Assembly (NCBI RefSeq): GCF_036226885.1
Contig: NZ_CP109027.1
Coordinates: 8,804,001 to 8,868,000 of the forward strand
Direction: 5' to 3'
Source: Streptomyces sp. NBC_00663
GTDB lineage: Bacteria; Actinomycetota; Actinomycetes; Streptomycetales; Streptomycetaceae
DNA: 64,000 nt
This document shows, in pieces, positions 25,238 to 34,633 of the stretch. Numbering within the stretch: the first letter of the stretch is position 1; every line of letters begins with the position of its first letter. The notes beneath the pieces are model-generated. The model was not told where the DNA came from. It worked only from the letters and a program-made list of their open reading frames with translations, and searched no databases. The translations under genes and the position numbers were made by a program.

Positions 25238-26245
25238 TCAGTTCGTCGCGGCCGACATGCGCAGCGGTACGAGTTCCTGGTCCCCGGGCTCCTCGGCGCG
25301 GCGGCTGACCCCCGCCCACCAGGAGGGGCCCTCCTCGATGTGACGCAGCAGGATGCCCTCGCGGATCGCCCACGGGCAGATGCCGACGGTCCTGATGCCG
25401 GTGAGCTTCAGCGCCGTGTGCCCGACCACCGCGCCGGCCAGGCTCTGTGCGGCGCGGGGCGCAGAGATGCCGGGGAGCCGGGCGCGTTCGGCGGTGGACA
25501 GGGCGGCGAGGCGGGTGATCGCGGCCTTCAGGTCCGAGCGGTGCAACTGCCGCTCCACGAACGGCCCGTGCCGTCCCGGCGGCGCCCCGCACAACCGGCC
25601 CAGCTGCTGGAACGTACGGGAGGTGACCACCGCCGTGCGGGGCCCCTCCCAGCGGATCCGGGCCGCCACGTCCCGCAGTTGATGCCGGACCCGGCGCCGC
25701 AGCGCCCGCAGCAGCTCAGGGGAGGGCGGGTCCTCGCCGGAGAGGAACTCCTGGGTGAGCCGGCCCGCGCCCAGCGGCAGCGAGGCCACGAAATCCGGCA
25801 ACCGTCCCCGCCCGAAGGCCACTTCGAGGGAACCGCCGCCGATGTCCAGCAGGGCCAGCGGCCCCGCCCGCCAGCCCATCCAGCGCCGCGCCCCCAGGAA
25901 GGTGAGCTCCGCCTCCAGCTCGCCCGGCAGCGTGCACAGTTCGACCCCCGTGCGGGTCCGTACCGCGCGCAGCACCGCCCGGCAGTTGGGCGCACCGCGT
26001 ACCACCGCCGTGGCGAAGGCGAGCGGCGGCGCCGAGCCCCACTCGGTCGCCGTCCGGTCCGCCTCGGTCACGGCGGTGACGAGTCTGTCGACCGCCTCCT
26101 CGGGCAGCGCGCCGCCCGGCTCGACCTGTTCGGACAGGCGCAGCCGCCACTTCGCGGTGTGCACCGGCAGCGGAACCCCGCCCTCGGCGTCCGCCACCAC
26201 CAGCCGGACCGTCTTCGACCCCACATCCACCACGCTCATTCGCAT
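25238..26245 (-). CDS. Ppx/GppA-family phosphatase (exopolyphosphatase-like)
   Basis: 335 residues from ATG 26245 (or 333 from the ATG two codons on). The ASKHA fold motifs are present: SVVDVGSKTVRLVVADA (phosphate-1), LALLDIGGGSLEVAFGRG (phosphate-2, usually DIGGGSTE), and a conserved PLGAGRLTQEF. A helical C-terminal part contains LPGISAPRAAQSLAGAVV. Such enzymes remove phosphate from polyphosphate or convert pppGpp to ppGpp. The protein is the short single-module actinobacterial form, and the preferred substrate is open. The ORF continues upstream but only antisense to the terminator and MFS gene. Confidence 0.9.
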   Translation of the reverse strand: MRMSVVDVGSKTVRLVVADAEGGVPLPVHTAKWRLRLSEQVEPGGALPEEAVDRLVTAVTEADRTATEWGSAPPLAFATAVVRGAPNCRAVLRAVRTRTGVELCTLPGELEAELTFLGARRWMGWRAGPLALLDIGGGSLEVAFGRGRLPDFVASLPLGAGRLTQEFLSGEDPPSPELLRALRRRVRHQLRDVAARIRWEGPRTAVVTSRTFQQLGRLCGAPPGRHGPFVERQLHRSDLKAAITRLAALSTAERARLPGISAPRAAQSLAGAVVGHTALKLTGIRTVGICPWAIREGILLRHIEEGPSWWAGVSRRAEEPGDQELVPLRMSAATN

Positions 26246-26357
26246 GGGCCGGTGAGTACCCGCTTCGGGGCCCTCGCTCACCGCGCCGGGGTGTGATGCG
26301 CGGCAACCAGCCACGAACGGCACGCCGATGTGCGCATCCGGCCACCACGGCAGCGCG

Positions 26358-26393
26358 GAGGGGCCGCCGTCTCCCTGATGACGGCGGCCCCTC
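26358..26393 (-). terminator. terminator hairpin after the MFS gene
   Basis: A perfect 14-bp inverted repeat, GAGGGGCCGCCGTC / GACGGCGGCCCCTC (26358-26371 and 26380-26393), has an 8-nt loop and starts 14 nt beyond the MFS stop. It separates MFS from ppx. Confidence 0.8.
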
Positions 26394-26406
26394 GGTCCTG
26401 GGGGAA

Positions 26407-27912
26407 CTACATGTGGACGACGGGTGCGGCGTCCGGGTCCTGCTCCGGCACCCCGCGGCGGTAGAGCAGGAACGCGATCAGCGTGCCGGCGGCGAACAGG
26501 CCCGCCGACCACCAGAAGGCGGTGGTGTAGCTCTCGATGGTGGCCTGGGCCTGCACGAGCTTGTTGCTCGGGTCCTTGCCGGCCAGGTAGTCGGTCGCGG
26601 CGCTCGCGGCCAGGGTGTTCAGCAGCGCCGTACCGATCGAACCGCCCACCTGCTGCATGGCGTTGACGGTGGCGGAGGCGACACCGGCGTCCTCGGCGGC
26701 GACCCCGCCCGTGGCCAGCTGCATCGCGGGCGGCATGACCAGACCGAGTCCGAAGCCGACCACGATCAGCTGCGGCAGCACGGCGCTCGTGTACGACGAC
26801 CCGACCGCGATGCCGGTCAGCCAGGCCATACCGACGGCGGCGATACCGAAGCCCAGCGGGATGACGGCCTTCGGGCCCATCCGCGGCACCAGCTTGGTCG
26901 TGCCCAGCTGGGCGCCGGCCATCAGCGCGGCGACCATCGGCAGGAAGGCGACACCGGTCTTCGTCGGGCTGAAGCCCAGGTTGAGCTGGAGGTAGTAGGT
27001 GAGGAAGAGGAACACACCGAACATGCCGCCGCCGGAGATCAGCACGGCGAGGAACGAGGCGGCGCGGTTGCGGTCGAGCAGGATGCGCAGCGGCAGCAGC
27101 GGGTGCGCGGCCCTGGTCTGCCACCAGGCGAAGGCCACCAGCAGCACACCGCCGGCGATCAGGAAGCCCCAGGTGGCGGGCGAGTTCCAGTCGTGGGTCT
27201 CGGCGTTGGAGAAGCCGTAGACCAGGGAGAACAGGCCGGCGGCGACCAGGACCGTGCCCGGCACGTCGAGCTTGGAGTTCCCGGCGTCACGGTGGTTGTG
27301 CAGCAGCAGCCAGCCACCGGCGAAGGCGACCACGGCGATGACGACGTTGACGTAGAGGGTCCAGCGCCAGTCGAGGGCGTCGGTCAGGATGCCGCCGAGC
27401 AGCAGACCCACCGCACCGCCGGCGCCGGCGATGGCGCCGTAGACGCTGAAGGCCTTGGCGCGCTCCTTGGCGTCGGTGAACGTCGTGTTCAGGAGGGAGA
27501 GCGCGGCGGGCGCGAGGAGGGCGCCGAAGGCACCCTGGAGAGCGCGGGCGGTGACCAGCATCTCGAAGTTGGTCGCGGCGCCGCCGAGCGCGGAGACCGC
27601 GGCGAAGCCGACGACACCGATCAGGAAGGCCGTCTTGCGGCCGAAGAGGTCGGCGATCCGGCCGCCCAGCAGCAGGAGGGAGGCGAAGGCCAGGGCGTAG
27701 GCGGTGACGATCCACTGCCGGTTGCCGTCGGAGAACCCGAGGTCGGCCTGGGCCGAGGGAAGGGCGATGTTCACGATGGTCGCGTCCAGGACCACCATCA
27801 GCTGGGCGAGGGCGATGACGCCGAGGATCCACCACCGCTTGGTGGAGGCAGCCTCGGGCGACGCCTCGACCGCGCCCACCTGGGCGCCGTCGGTCAGGGT
27901 CTTCTGGGACAT
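26407..27912 (-). CDS. MFS multidrug exporter, DHA2 (14-helix) type
   Basis: 501 residues with 14 predicted membrane helices. Motif D1 region LAQLMVVLDATIVNIALPSA, motif A GGRIADLFGRKTAF and motif C GAIAGAGGAVGLLLGGIL are those of EmrB/QacA proton-driven drug exporters. The ATG at 27912 has GGAG 10 nt upstream. It is divergent from a broken alpha/beta hydrolase across a region with two strong palindromes, a layout typical of efflux genes kept off by a TetR-type repressor. No such repressor gene is in the window. Substrate unknown. Confidence 0.93.
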   Translation of the reverse strand: MSQKTLTDGAQVGAVEASPEAASTKRWWILGVIALAQLMVVLDATIVNIALPSAQADLGFSDGNRQWIVTAYALAFASLLLLGGRIADLFGRKTAFLIGVVGFAAVSALGGAATNFEMLVTARALQGAFGALLAPAALSLLNTTFTDAKERAKAFSVYGAIAGAGGAVGLLLGGILTDALDWRWTLYVNVVIAVVAFAGGWLLLHNHRDAGNSKLDVPGTVLVAAGLFSLVYGFSNAETHDWNSPATWGFLIAGGVLLVAFAWWQTRAAHPLLPLRILLDRNRAASFLAVLISGGGMFGVFLFLTYYLQLNLGFSPTKTGVAFLPMVAALMAGAQLGTTKLVPRMGPKAVIPLGFGIAAVGMAWLTGIAVGSSYTSAVLPQLIVVGFGLGLVMPPAMQLATGGVAAEDAGVASATVNAMQQVGGSIGTALLNTLAASAATDYLAGKDPSNKLVQAQATIESYTTAFWWSAGLFAAGTLIAFLLYRRGVPEQDPDAAPVVHM

Positions 27913-27958
27913 GGCAGAACCACTCCAGGGAAGTCGTTCGGAATTTACGAAGCCATAA

Positions 27959-27973
27959 ACGAAACTGTTTCGT
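27959..27973. promoter_or_regulatory. palindromic operator 1 in the MFS/hydrolase divergent region
   Basis: ACGAAAC-T-GTTTCGT is a perfect 7+1+7 palindrome, 47 nt upstream of the MFS start. It is shaped like the operator of a TetR-family repressor. Confidence 0.65.
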
Positions 27974-27995
27974 ACACATCGAGGCTAGAGCACTT

Positions 27996-28021
27996 CCAGC
28001 GAAACGGCAACGTTTCGCTGG
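27996..28021. promoter_or_regulatory. palindromic operator 2 in the MFS/hydrolase divergent region
   Basis: CCAGCGAAAC (27996-28005) and GTTTCGCTGG (28012-28021) are perfect 10-bp arms with a 6-nt centre. The core GCGAAAC/GTTTCGC shares CGAAAC/GTTTCG with operator 1, so one protein probably binds both. It ends just before the hydrolase ribosome site. Confidence 0.65.
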
Positions 28022-28036
28022 GGAGGGAGGTCGAGT

Positions 28037-28686
28037 GTGATCAGCGGCACGTTCGAGGTCGAGGGCGCGGAGCTGTACTACGAGCTGCGGGGAGCGGTCC
28101 ACCGCTGCTGATGATCGGCGGCGCGGGCTACTGTGCGGAGGTCGCCGCGGACCTCGCCGACGCGTTCACCGTGATCACCTACGACCGGCGCGGAACCTCC
28201 CGCGGCACCGGCCGCTCCGGGGTGCCGATGGACCTCGCCGGGCGGGCGGCCGACGCCCGCGCGCTGATCGAGGGGCCGGCCGACGGCCGGGTGCTGGTCT
28301 TCGGCGACAGCGGGAGCGCGCTCCACGCCGAGTACCTGTCCGGCCTGATCGCCCACGAGCCGTCCGTCGTGAACGTCCCGCCCGCCGACGATCCGGGGCG
28401 CGCCTTCCTCGCCGACGTGGCCGACCGGTACACGCGTGGTGGCGCCCCGGCCCCGGGGCGCCGGTTCGCCGAGACGGTCCGCGGCGAGGGGACGTACCGA
28501 TGGCCGGACGGCCTGTGGCGACGGGTCCTGGGCAACCAGCACCATCTCTTCGGCACCGAGTGGGTGGAGTTCCCCGGCCTCCACATGGAGTTCCTGCGCC
28601 ACCCCGAGCGGTTCGCGGCAGTGCTGCGTGCGCCGGTGACCTGGGCGTACGCGGACGACCGGCCATCGGAGTCTCGTATGCCTTGA
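28037..28686 (+). pseudogene. alpha/beta hydrolase, frameshifted and 3'-truncated
   Basis: GTG 28037 follows GGGAGGGAGG and starts FEVEGAELYYELRG, the typical opening of an alpha/beta hydrolase. After the GGGG run at 28089-28092 the frame meets TGA at 28109-28111, but the next frame continues with PPLLMIGGAGYCAEVAADL. It then has DRRGTSRGTGRS, and GDSGSALHAEYLSGLIAHEP with the nucleophile elbow. One missing G explains the shift. The protein then ends abruptly at TWAYADDRPSESRMP, about 50-60 residues short of usual length and lacking the catalytic His region. Two independent defects suggest a dead gene rather than a single sequencing error. It shares a palindromic divergent region with the MFS gene. 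Confidence 0.8.
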
Positions 28687-28718
28687 GCAGCATATAACCG
28701 AAGAGGCATATTGGAGCC

Positions 28719-29066
28719 ATGTCCGACGCCGCGCTCTGGACCGCCCTCGCCGATCCCCACCGGCGGGCCATCGTCGCGCTGCTCCTGGAGCGGCCGAGGT
28801 CTGTCGGGGAGATCGTGGAGGCATGCGGCCTGAGCCAGCCGAGCACCTCCAAGCATCTGAGAGTGCTCAAAGACGCCGGTCTGGTCCGGGTCAGGCAGGA
28901 CGCGCAACGCCGCGTCTACGCCCTCGACCCGGCCCCGATCGCCGCACTCGACGCCTGGCTCGCCCCGTACCGCAGGCTGTGGAACAGCGGCCTGGACGCG
29001 CTGGGGCGACGCCTCGACGAGACCGCGCCGGACGGCACGTCCGAGGAACCCTCTTCGAAGGACTGA
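28719..29066 (+). CDS. ArsR-family transcriptional repressor
   Basis: 115 residues with the ArsR winged helix: LWTALADPHRRAIVALLLER, then LSQPSTSKHLRVLKDAGLV as recognition helix and VRVRQDAQRRVYALD as wing. There is no Cys-x-Cys metal site, so it belongs to the group that pairs with AHSA1/SRPBCC genes. TATGCC and GGCATA, in the 45 nt upstream, could be part of its own operator. The AHSA1 gene starts 5 nt after the stop, so they form one operon. Confidence 0.93.
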   Translation: MSDAALWTALADPHRRAIVALLLERPRSVGEIVEACGLSQPSTSKHLRVLKDAGLVRVRQDAQRRVYALDPAPIAALDAWLAPYRRLWNSGLDALGRRLDETAPDGTSEEPSSKD

Positions 29067-29071
29067 TCGCC

Positions 29072-29581
29072 ATGTCCGCAGACCCCACCGGCACCTATCT
29101 GACCCTCGACGACGGCCGCCCGGCCGTCCGCTTCAGCCGCGTCTACGACCATCCGATCGACCGTGTCTGGCAGTTCGTCACCGACGCCGACGAACTCGCC
29201 CACTGGTTCCCCTCCCGCGCCGAGATCGACCTGCGCCCCGGCGGCGAGGTCAGGTTCAGCGGCGACCCCCACATGCCGGACTCCACCGGCCGCGTCCTCG
29301 CCGTCGACCCACCCCGGCACCTCTCCTTCGCCTGGGGCGACGACGAACTCCACTTCGACCTTGAGGCGCTCGGCGAGAAGAGCACCCGCTTCACGCTCAC
29401 CAACGTGCTCAGCGAGGCGAACACCGCTGCCCGCAACGGCGCCGGCTGGGAGGTCTGCCTGGCCGCCCTGGAGCGGCATGCCGACGGCTCGCCCGGGAGT
29501 CAGGTGCCCTGGAAGGAGTTCTACGACGGTTATCTCGCCGCCGGTGTCCCCTCCGGCGCCCCCGTTCCGGGCCTCGACTGA
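29072..29581 (+). CDS. SRPBCC/AHSA1-domain protein
   Basis: 169 residues of the START/Bet v1-like AHSA1 family: FSRVYDHPIDRVWQFVTDAD, ELAHWFPSRAEIDLRPGGEV, and FTLTNVLSEANTAARNGAGW with the usual Trp. It offers a hydrophobic pocket for a small ligand; no catalytic residues are evident. ATG 29072 follows GAAGGA at 9 nt. Co-transcribed with an ArsR repressor, a very common pair whose physiological ligand is generally unknown. Confidence 0.9.
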   Translation: MSADPTGTYLTLDDGRPAVRFSRVYDHPIDRVWQFVTDADELAHWFPSRAEIDLRPGGEVRFSGDPHMPDSTGRVLAVDPPRHLSFAWGDDELHFDLEALGEKSTRFTLTNVLSEANTAARNGAGWEVCLAALERHADGSPGSQVPWKEFYDGYLAAGVPSGAPVPGLD

Positions 29582-29592
29582 CTGACCCCTGC

Positions 29593-32409
29593 CTATGCCA
29601 GCTGCCGCCGCACCAGCTCGTGCAGCCGCCCGTTCGTGTCCGCCAGCAGGTGCGCGGGCGGGCCCTGCTGGGCGACCTTGCCGTCCTCCATCACGATCAC
29701 GCGGTCGGCGTCGAGCACCGTCGACAGCCGGTGCGCGATGACGATCCGGGTGGCGTTGAGGGCCTTGGTGGACTCGATGACCGTGCGCTGTGTCTCGTTG
29801 TCCAGGGCGCTGGTCGCCTCGTCGAAGAACAGGATGCGCGGGCGGCGGATCAACGCCTGGGCGATCATCAGCCGTTGACGCTGGCCGCCGGAGACGGCAC
29901 CGCTGCCGGAGACGATGGTGTGCAGGCCCATCGGCATCCGCTGGATGTCCTCCGCGAGCCCCGCCATCTGCGCCGCCGCCATCACCTCCTCCGGCGTGTA
30001 GGGCTCGGTGCCGCAGATGACGTCCATGATCGAACCGGTGAACGGCTGGGCGTGCTGGAGCACCACTCCGCACTGCCGGCGCACCGCCGACTGATCCAGC
30101 GCCGCCAGGTCCTGGCCGTCGTACAGCACACTCCCCGAGACCGGCGGGTCGAAGCCGATCAGCAGCCTGAGCAGCGTCGACTTGCCGCAGCCGCTCGGGC
30201 CGACGATCGCCACGAACTCGCCGGCGCGGATGTCGAAGGACACGTCGTCGAGGATCAGCGGACCGTCGTCCGCGTAGCGGAAGGACAGCCGGCGGGCCTC
30301 GATCGCGCCGGTCAGCGGGCCCGGCCGGGTGCTCGCCGTGCGGACCTCGGGGGTGGCCTCCAGGACCGGCTTGATCTCCTCGAACAGCGGCAGCGCGCCC
30401 ACCGCCGACACGAACGCGCCGGTCAGCTGGGTCACCGACGTCAGCACCATCGTCACCGAGGTGTTGAAGGTGAGGAACTCCGCCGCCGACATCGAGCCGC
30501 GCGCCGGGCCCGCCAGCAGCATGAACATCAGCAGGGTGCAGACCGGCAGATAGACCGCGCCGAGCACCGTGGTGAGGTTCTTGATCCGGCCCACCTTCTG
30601 CTGGAGCTCACGGCTGCGCGCGAACTCCGAGGCCCAGGCCGCGTACGCGTAGTTCTCGGCCGCCGCGACCCGCAGCTTGGGCAGTCCGCGCAGCGTCTGG
30701 AAGGCCTGGTTGTTCAGCTTGTTGCCGAGCACCACGAGCCGCCGCTGCCAGCGCACCTGCCACAGCCCGAGCCCCAGGAACACCCCGGCGATCACGACGA
30801 GCATGCCGATCGCCGCGAACGCCATCGGCACGCTGTACCAGAACAGCAGCCCCAGGTTCATCGCGCCGACCGTCACCGACTGGGCGACCACGGGCCCAAC
30901 CCCCGCCAGCAGCCTGCGGATCGAGCTGATGCCCATCGCCGCGCTCGCCAGCTCACCCGTCGAGCGCTGGGTGAAGAACTTGGTGGGCAACCTCAACAGC
31001 CGGTCCCACACGGCCGGTTGAAGGGTCGCCTCGATACGGCCCTCCAGGCGCAGGATCGTCAGGTTCTGGAGCAGCATGAAGGTCGCGGCGACGAGACTGC
31101 TGACCATCACCGCGAGACAGACCTGGACGATGAGATGCGTCTGCGCCTTCGGCACGAACTCGCCGAGCACCCGGCCGGTGGCGATCGGCACGATCGCCCC
31201 GATCGCGACGGTCACGAGACCGCTGAGCAGCAGGTTCGTCAGATCGCCGCCCATGTTCTGCATGCTGAACCGCAGCAGCCGGAGCGGGCTGAGCGCACGG
31301 TCGGGCAGCGGGCGGTAGAACATCACCGCGCGCGGCTCGAACTCCTCCGCGTTGGCCTTCTCGATGGGCGTCTCCCGGCCCGTCGCCGGATGCACCGCCA
31401 CATAGCCGCCGCGCCGCCACAGCAGCGCGACCGGCGCACCGGACAGCGCCCGATGCCCCACCAGCGGACCGACGTTGTCCCGCCACCAGGTGCCGTCCAG
31501 GCGCACGGCCCGGGCGCGCACGCGGGAGGCGAGCGCGATCTGCTCGACCGGGTCGAGCCGGTCGGTGCCCGTACCGGACTGCGCCGGATCGGCCAGGGTG
31601 ATCCCGGCCGCCTGGGCGACCAGCTTGCACGCCGCGTACGAGGCATCCGCGTCGGCAGCGGTGGCGCGCTTGCCCGACGCCTTGCCGATGGACGCGAGCA
31701 GCGTCCGGTCGGCCTGGGCGCGAACCGCCTCACCGGCCTTGATGCCTTCGGCCGTGCGGTGCTCGTGGGTGCGCTCCACCTGCTCGATCCAACGGTCCAG
31801 CGTGGTGAGCAGCCGGTACTGCTGGTCGACCATGCTCTGCCAGACCGCCGGGTCCATCAGCAGGTCGGCGGCGGCCTCCGCCCCGTACAGCGAGCCGTAC
31901 TGCACACTGCCCGGCGGCACCTGCATCCAGAAGACGTCGTCGTCGGTGATCTCCGCGGCGCGTTCGTTCGCCATCGGCGCCTGGAACAGGATGGAGAGGC
32001 TGCGGCCGACACCGAGGGCGAGGGCGTACTCCAGCGGACTCGTCGTCGGCGGGACGTACTGCGGGTTGCCGTACTCGTCGTAGGACCAGGTCTGGGTGTT
32101 CGCGGGCTGGTACAGCTCGCGCAGGCCGATCCGGTGCACCACACAGTCCCGCAACGGACGGGCCACCAGGGTGTGTTGGGGTCCGGGCGTCGGGCCGAGC
32201 AGCAGCGAGCCCGCCTCCAGACGGCCCAGGTGATGCCAGTGGCCCTGCTGTTCGGCGTCCACCGCGAACAGGTCCACCGCGCCGGACGCCACCAGCCACA
32301 GCACCTGCGGCCCTTCGAGGTCCAGTCGGTTGTGACCCGCGAGGTCGAACGGCGTGCCCATGGCGCCGAGGGCCTGGAGGACCAGGTCGCCTTCGGGTGC
32401 GGTCGTCAT
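29593..32409 (-). CDS. NHLM-type peptide export ABC transporter, permease/ATPase subunit without peptidase
   Basis: 938 residues from ATG 32409 (GGGAG 7 nt upstream, 1 nt after the upstream stop). The first 380 residues are soluble and poorly conserved, beginning with a cyclic-nucleotide-binding-like beta domain (VLWLVASGAVDLFAVDAEQQ). Six membrane helices (about 400-680) and an ABC ATPase follow, with Walker A GPSGCGKST, signature VSGGQRQRL, Walker B ILFFDEATSALD and H-loop IVIAHRLST, all intact. This is the second ABC partner of NHLM/NHLP bacteriocin export systems. It should pair with the C39-peptidase ABC protein next to it and the HlyD adaptor. Confidence 0.93.
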   Translation of the reverse strand: MTTAPEGDLVLQALGAMGTPFDLAGHNRLDLEGPQVLWLVASGAVDLFAVDAEQQGHWHHLGRLEAGSLLLGPTPGPQHTLVARPLRDCVVHRIGLRELYQPANTQTWSYDEYGNPQYVPPTTSPLEYALALGVGRSLSILFQAPMANERAAEITDDDVFWMQVPPGSVQYGSLYGAEAAADLLMDPAVWQSMVDQQYRLLTTLDRWIEQVERTHEHRTAEGIKAGEAVRAQADRTLLASIGKASGKRATAADADASYAACKLVAQAAGITLADPAQSGTGTDRLDPVEQIALASRVRARAVRLDGTWWRDNVGPLVGHRALSGAPVALLWRRGGYVAVHPATGRETPIEKANAEEFEPRAVMFYRPLPDRALSPLRLLRFSMQNMGGDLTNLLLSGLVTVAIGAIVPIATGRVLGEFVPKAQTHLIVQVCLAVMVSSLVAATFMLLQNLTILRLEGRIEATLQPAVWDRLLRLPTKFFTQRSTGELASAAMGISSIRRLLAGVGPVVAQSVTVGAMNLGLLFWYSVPMAFAAIGMLVVIAGVFLGLGLWQVRWQRRLVVLGNKLNNQAFQTLRGLPKLRVAAAENYAYAAWASEFARSRELQQKVGRIKNLTTVLGAVYLPVCTLLMFMLLAGPARGSMSAAEFLTFNTSVTMVLTSVTQLTGAFVSAVGALPLFEEIKPVLEATPEVRTASTRPGPLTGAIEARRLSFRYADDGPLILDDVSFDIRAGEFVAIVGPSGCGKSTLLRLLIGFDPPVSGSVLYDGQDLAALDQSAVRRQCGVVLQHAQPFTGSIMDVICGTEPYTPEEVMAAAQMAGLAEDIQRMPMGLHTIVSGSGAVSGGQRQRLMIAQALIRRPRILFFDEATSALDNETQRTVIESTKALNATRIVIAHRLSTVLDADRVIVMEDGKVAQQGPPAHLLADTNGRLHELVRRQLA

Positions 32410-32410
32410 C

Positions 32411-34633
32411 TCAGCGCTCCCTGACCAGAGCCGCGTACGCGCCACCGCGCGCCACCAGCTCCTCGTGCCGTCCGCGTTCCACGATCGTGCCGTGCTGGAG
32501 TACGACGATCTCGTCGCTGTCGCGCACGGTGCTGAGCCGGTGCGCGATCACCACACAGGCACAGCCGCGCTTGCGGAGGTTGTCCATCACCGTCTGTTCG
32601 GTCTCGGCGTCCAGCGCGCTCGTGACCTCGTCGAGGACGAGGATGCTCGGCCGCCGGACCAACGCCCGCGCGATCTCCAGGCGTTGGCGCTGGCCGCCGG
32701 AGAAGTTCCGGCCGTCCTGCTCGACCCTGCTGCTGATACCGCCGGGGCGGCGCATCACCACGTCGTAGAGCGCCGCGTCGCGCAGCGCGTCCACCACCGC
32801 GTCGTCCGGGATCGACGGGTCCCACAGCGCCACGTTGTCGCGTACCGAACCCTCGAAGAGGAAGACGTCCTGGTCGACGAAGGAGACGGAGGAGGCGAGG
32901 GCGCCGCGCGGAATGTCCTCCAGACGCTGGCCGTCGATCCGGATGACGCCCTCCCAGGGCGCGTACAGGCCGGATATCAGGCGGGAGACCGTCGACTTGC
33001 CGCTGCCCGAGCCGCCGACCAGGGCCACCTGCTGACCGGGGCCGACGGTGAGGTCGAAGCCGGTCAACAGGGGTTTGTCGAGGGGGTTGTAGCCGAAGGA
33101 TATGTTCTGTAGCTCGACGTGGCCTTGCAGTCGGCGGGTCGAGTCGCCGGCGCCCGGTCGGCCGTAGAGCGGGTCGGCCTGGAAGTTCTCCACGTCCTTC
33201 AGCCGGGCCACGTCGGCCGCGAAGTCCTGGATGCGGCCCGCGACGCCGTTGAGGCGGGTGATCGGGGCGGTGAAGCGGGTGACCAGGGACTGGAAGGCGA
33301 CCAGGAGGCCGACCGAGATACCGCCCTCGACCGCCCGCATACCGCCGATCCACAGGATCACCGCGCTGTTGAGCGAGGCGAGCGTCGGCGCGACCATGCC
33401 CAGCCAGGCGGAGGGCACCCCGAGCCGCTGCTGCTCCTCCAAAGTGGTGGCGTGCTGCCCCGCCCACTTGCGGAAGTAGCCGTCCTCGCCGCCCGTCGCC
33501 TTCATCGTCTCGATCAACTGAAGGCCCGTGTAGGCGGTGTTGGTGAGACGGGCGCTGTCGGCGCGCAGTTTGGCCGTACGGGTCGCGCGGAGCCGGATGA
33601 CCACCCGCATCGCCACGATGTTGAGGAGCGCGACGCCGATGCCGACGAAGGTGAGCTGCGGGTCGTAGGTGTAGAGGAGGACCGCGTACAGGACGACGAC
33701 CACCGCGTCCACGCCCGCCGCCGCGAGGTCGCGGGCCAGTGTCTCGGCCACGGCGTCGTTGGACTGGAGGCGCTGCACCAGGTCGGCCGGGCTGCGCTGG
33801 GAGAAGAACGTCACCGGCAGCCGCAGCAGATGGCGCAGGAAGCGGGCGCTGGAGAGGGTGGAGGAGATGATGCGGCCGCGCAGCAGGTTCGCCTGTTGCA
33901 GCCAGGTCAGGACGAGGGTGAGCGCCACACAGGTGCCCATCGACGCGAACAGCACGCCGAGCAGGGAGGTCTGGCCCCCGATGAGGAACATGTCGATATA
34001 GGTACGGCTCAGCGCGGGCACCGCCGCGCCCACCAGCACCAGCAGCAGGCTCGCCAGCACCGCGGCCGGCATCGTGCCCGCCGTACCCCGCAGCCGGGCC
34101 GGCATCGCACCCAGCACACCCGGCTTACGGCCGCCCTTGGTGAAGCCGTCACCCGGCTCCATGATCAGGACGACACCGGTGAAGCTGGAGTCGAAGTCCT
34201 CCATCGGCACGAACCGGCGGCCCTTGCCGGGATCGTTGATGTAGACCCCGCGGCGGCCGAAACGGCGGCCCATGCCGTCGTAGACGACGTAGTGGTTGAA
34301 CTCCCAGAAGAGGACCGCCGGTGCCTTCACCTCGGCGAGGGCGGCCGTGTCCATCTGCATGCCCTTGGCGGTCAGACCGTAACTGCGGGCCGCCTTCAGC
34401 AGGTTGCTGGCACGCGAGCCGTCCCGCGAGACACCGCACGCGATGCGCAGCTCCTCCAGTGGGACGTGCTTGCCGAAATGGCCCAGCACCATCGCGAGGG
34501 AGGCGGCGCCGCACTCCACGGCCTCCATCTGGAGCACGGTGGGCGTGCGGACGGTCTTGCCCCTGCCCTTGGGGACCGGGCGTTTGGGCGGGGCGGACCG
34601 GCGGCGGCCGCGGGTCTCCTGTGCGGTGCTCAC
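32411..34633 (-). CDS. peptidase-containing ABC transporter (PCAT) of NHLM type, C39 peptidase-permease-ATPase
   Basis: 740 residues from GTG 34633, whose bases overlap the upstream stop (GTGA). The N-terminal C39 domain has Cys41 in VECGAASLAM, His114 in NHYVVYDG and Asp134 in INDPGKG, the full catalytic set for cutting after a Gly-Gly leader. Six membrane helices follow (about 185-460), then an ABC ATPase with GGSGSGKST, FSGGQRQRLEIARA, ILVLDEVTSALD and VVIAHRLST. It should cleave the leader of the adjacent double-glycine peptide and export the core. The two ABC proteins probably work as a pair with the HlyD adaptor. Confidence 0.95.
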   Translation of the reverse strand: MSTAQETRGRRRSAPPKRPVPKGRGKTVRTPTVLQMEAVECGAASLAMVLGHFGKHVPLEELRIACGVSRDGSRASNLLKAARSYGLTAKGMQMDTAALAEVKAPAVLFWEFNHYVVYDGMGRRFGRRGVYINDPGKGRRFVPMEDFDSSFTGVVLIMEPGDGFTKGGRKPGVLGAMPARLRGTAGTMPAAVLASLLLVLVGAAVPALSRTYIDMFLIGGQTSLLGVLFASMGTCVALTLVLTWLQQANLLRGRIISSTLSSARFLRHLLRLPVTFFSQRSPADLVQRLQSNDAVAETLARDLAAAGVDAVVVVLYAVLLYTYDPQLTFVGIGVALLNIVAMRVVIRLRATRTAKLRADSARLTNTAYTGLQLIETMKATGGEDGYFRKWAGQHATTLEEQQRLGVPSAWLGMVAPTLASLNSAVILWIGGMRAVEGGISVGLLVAFQSLVTRFTAPITRLNGVAGRIQDFAADVARLKDVENFQADPLYGRPGAGDSTRRLQGHVELQNISFGYNPLDKPLLTGFDLTVGPGQQVALVGGSGSGKSTVSRLISGLYAPWEGVIRIDGQRLEDIPRGALASSVSFVDQDVFLFEGSVRDNVALWDPSIPDDAVVDALRDAALYDVVMRRPGGISSRVEQDGRNFSGGQRQRLEIARALVRRPSILVLDEVTSALDAETEQTVMDNLRKRGCACVVIAHRLSTVRDSDEIVVLQHGTIVERGRHEELVARGGAYAALVRER

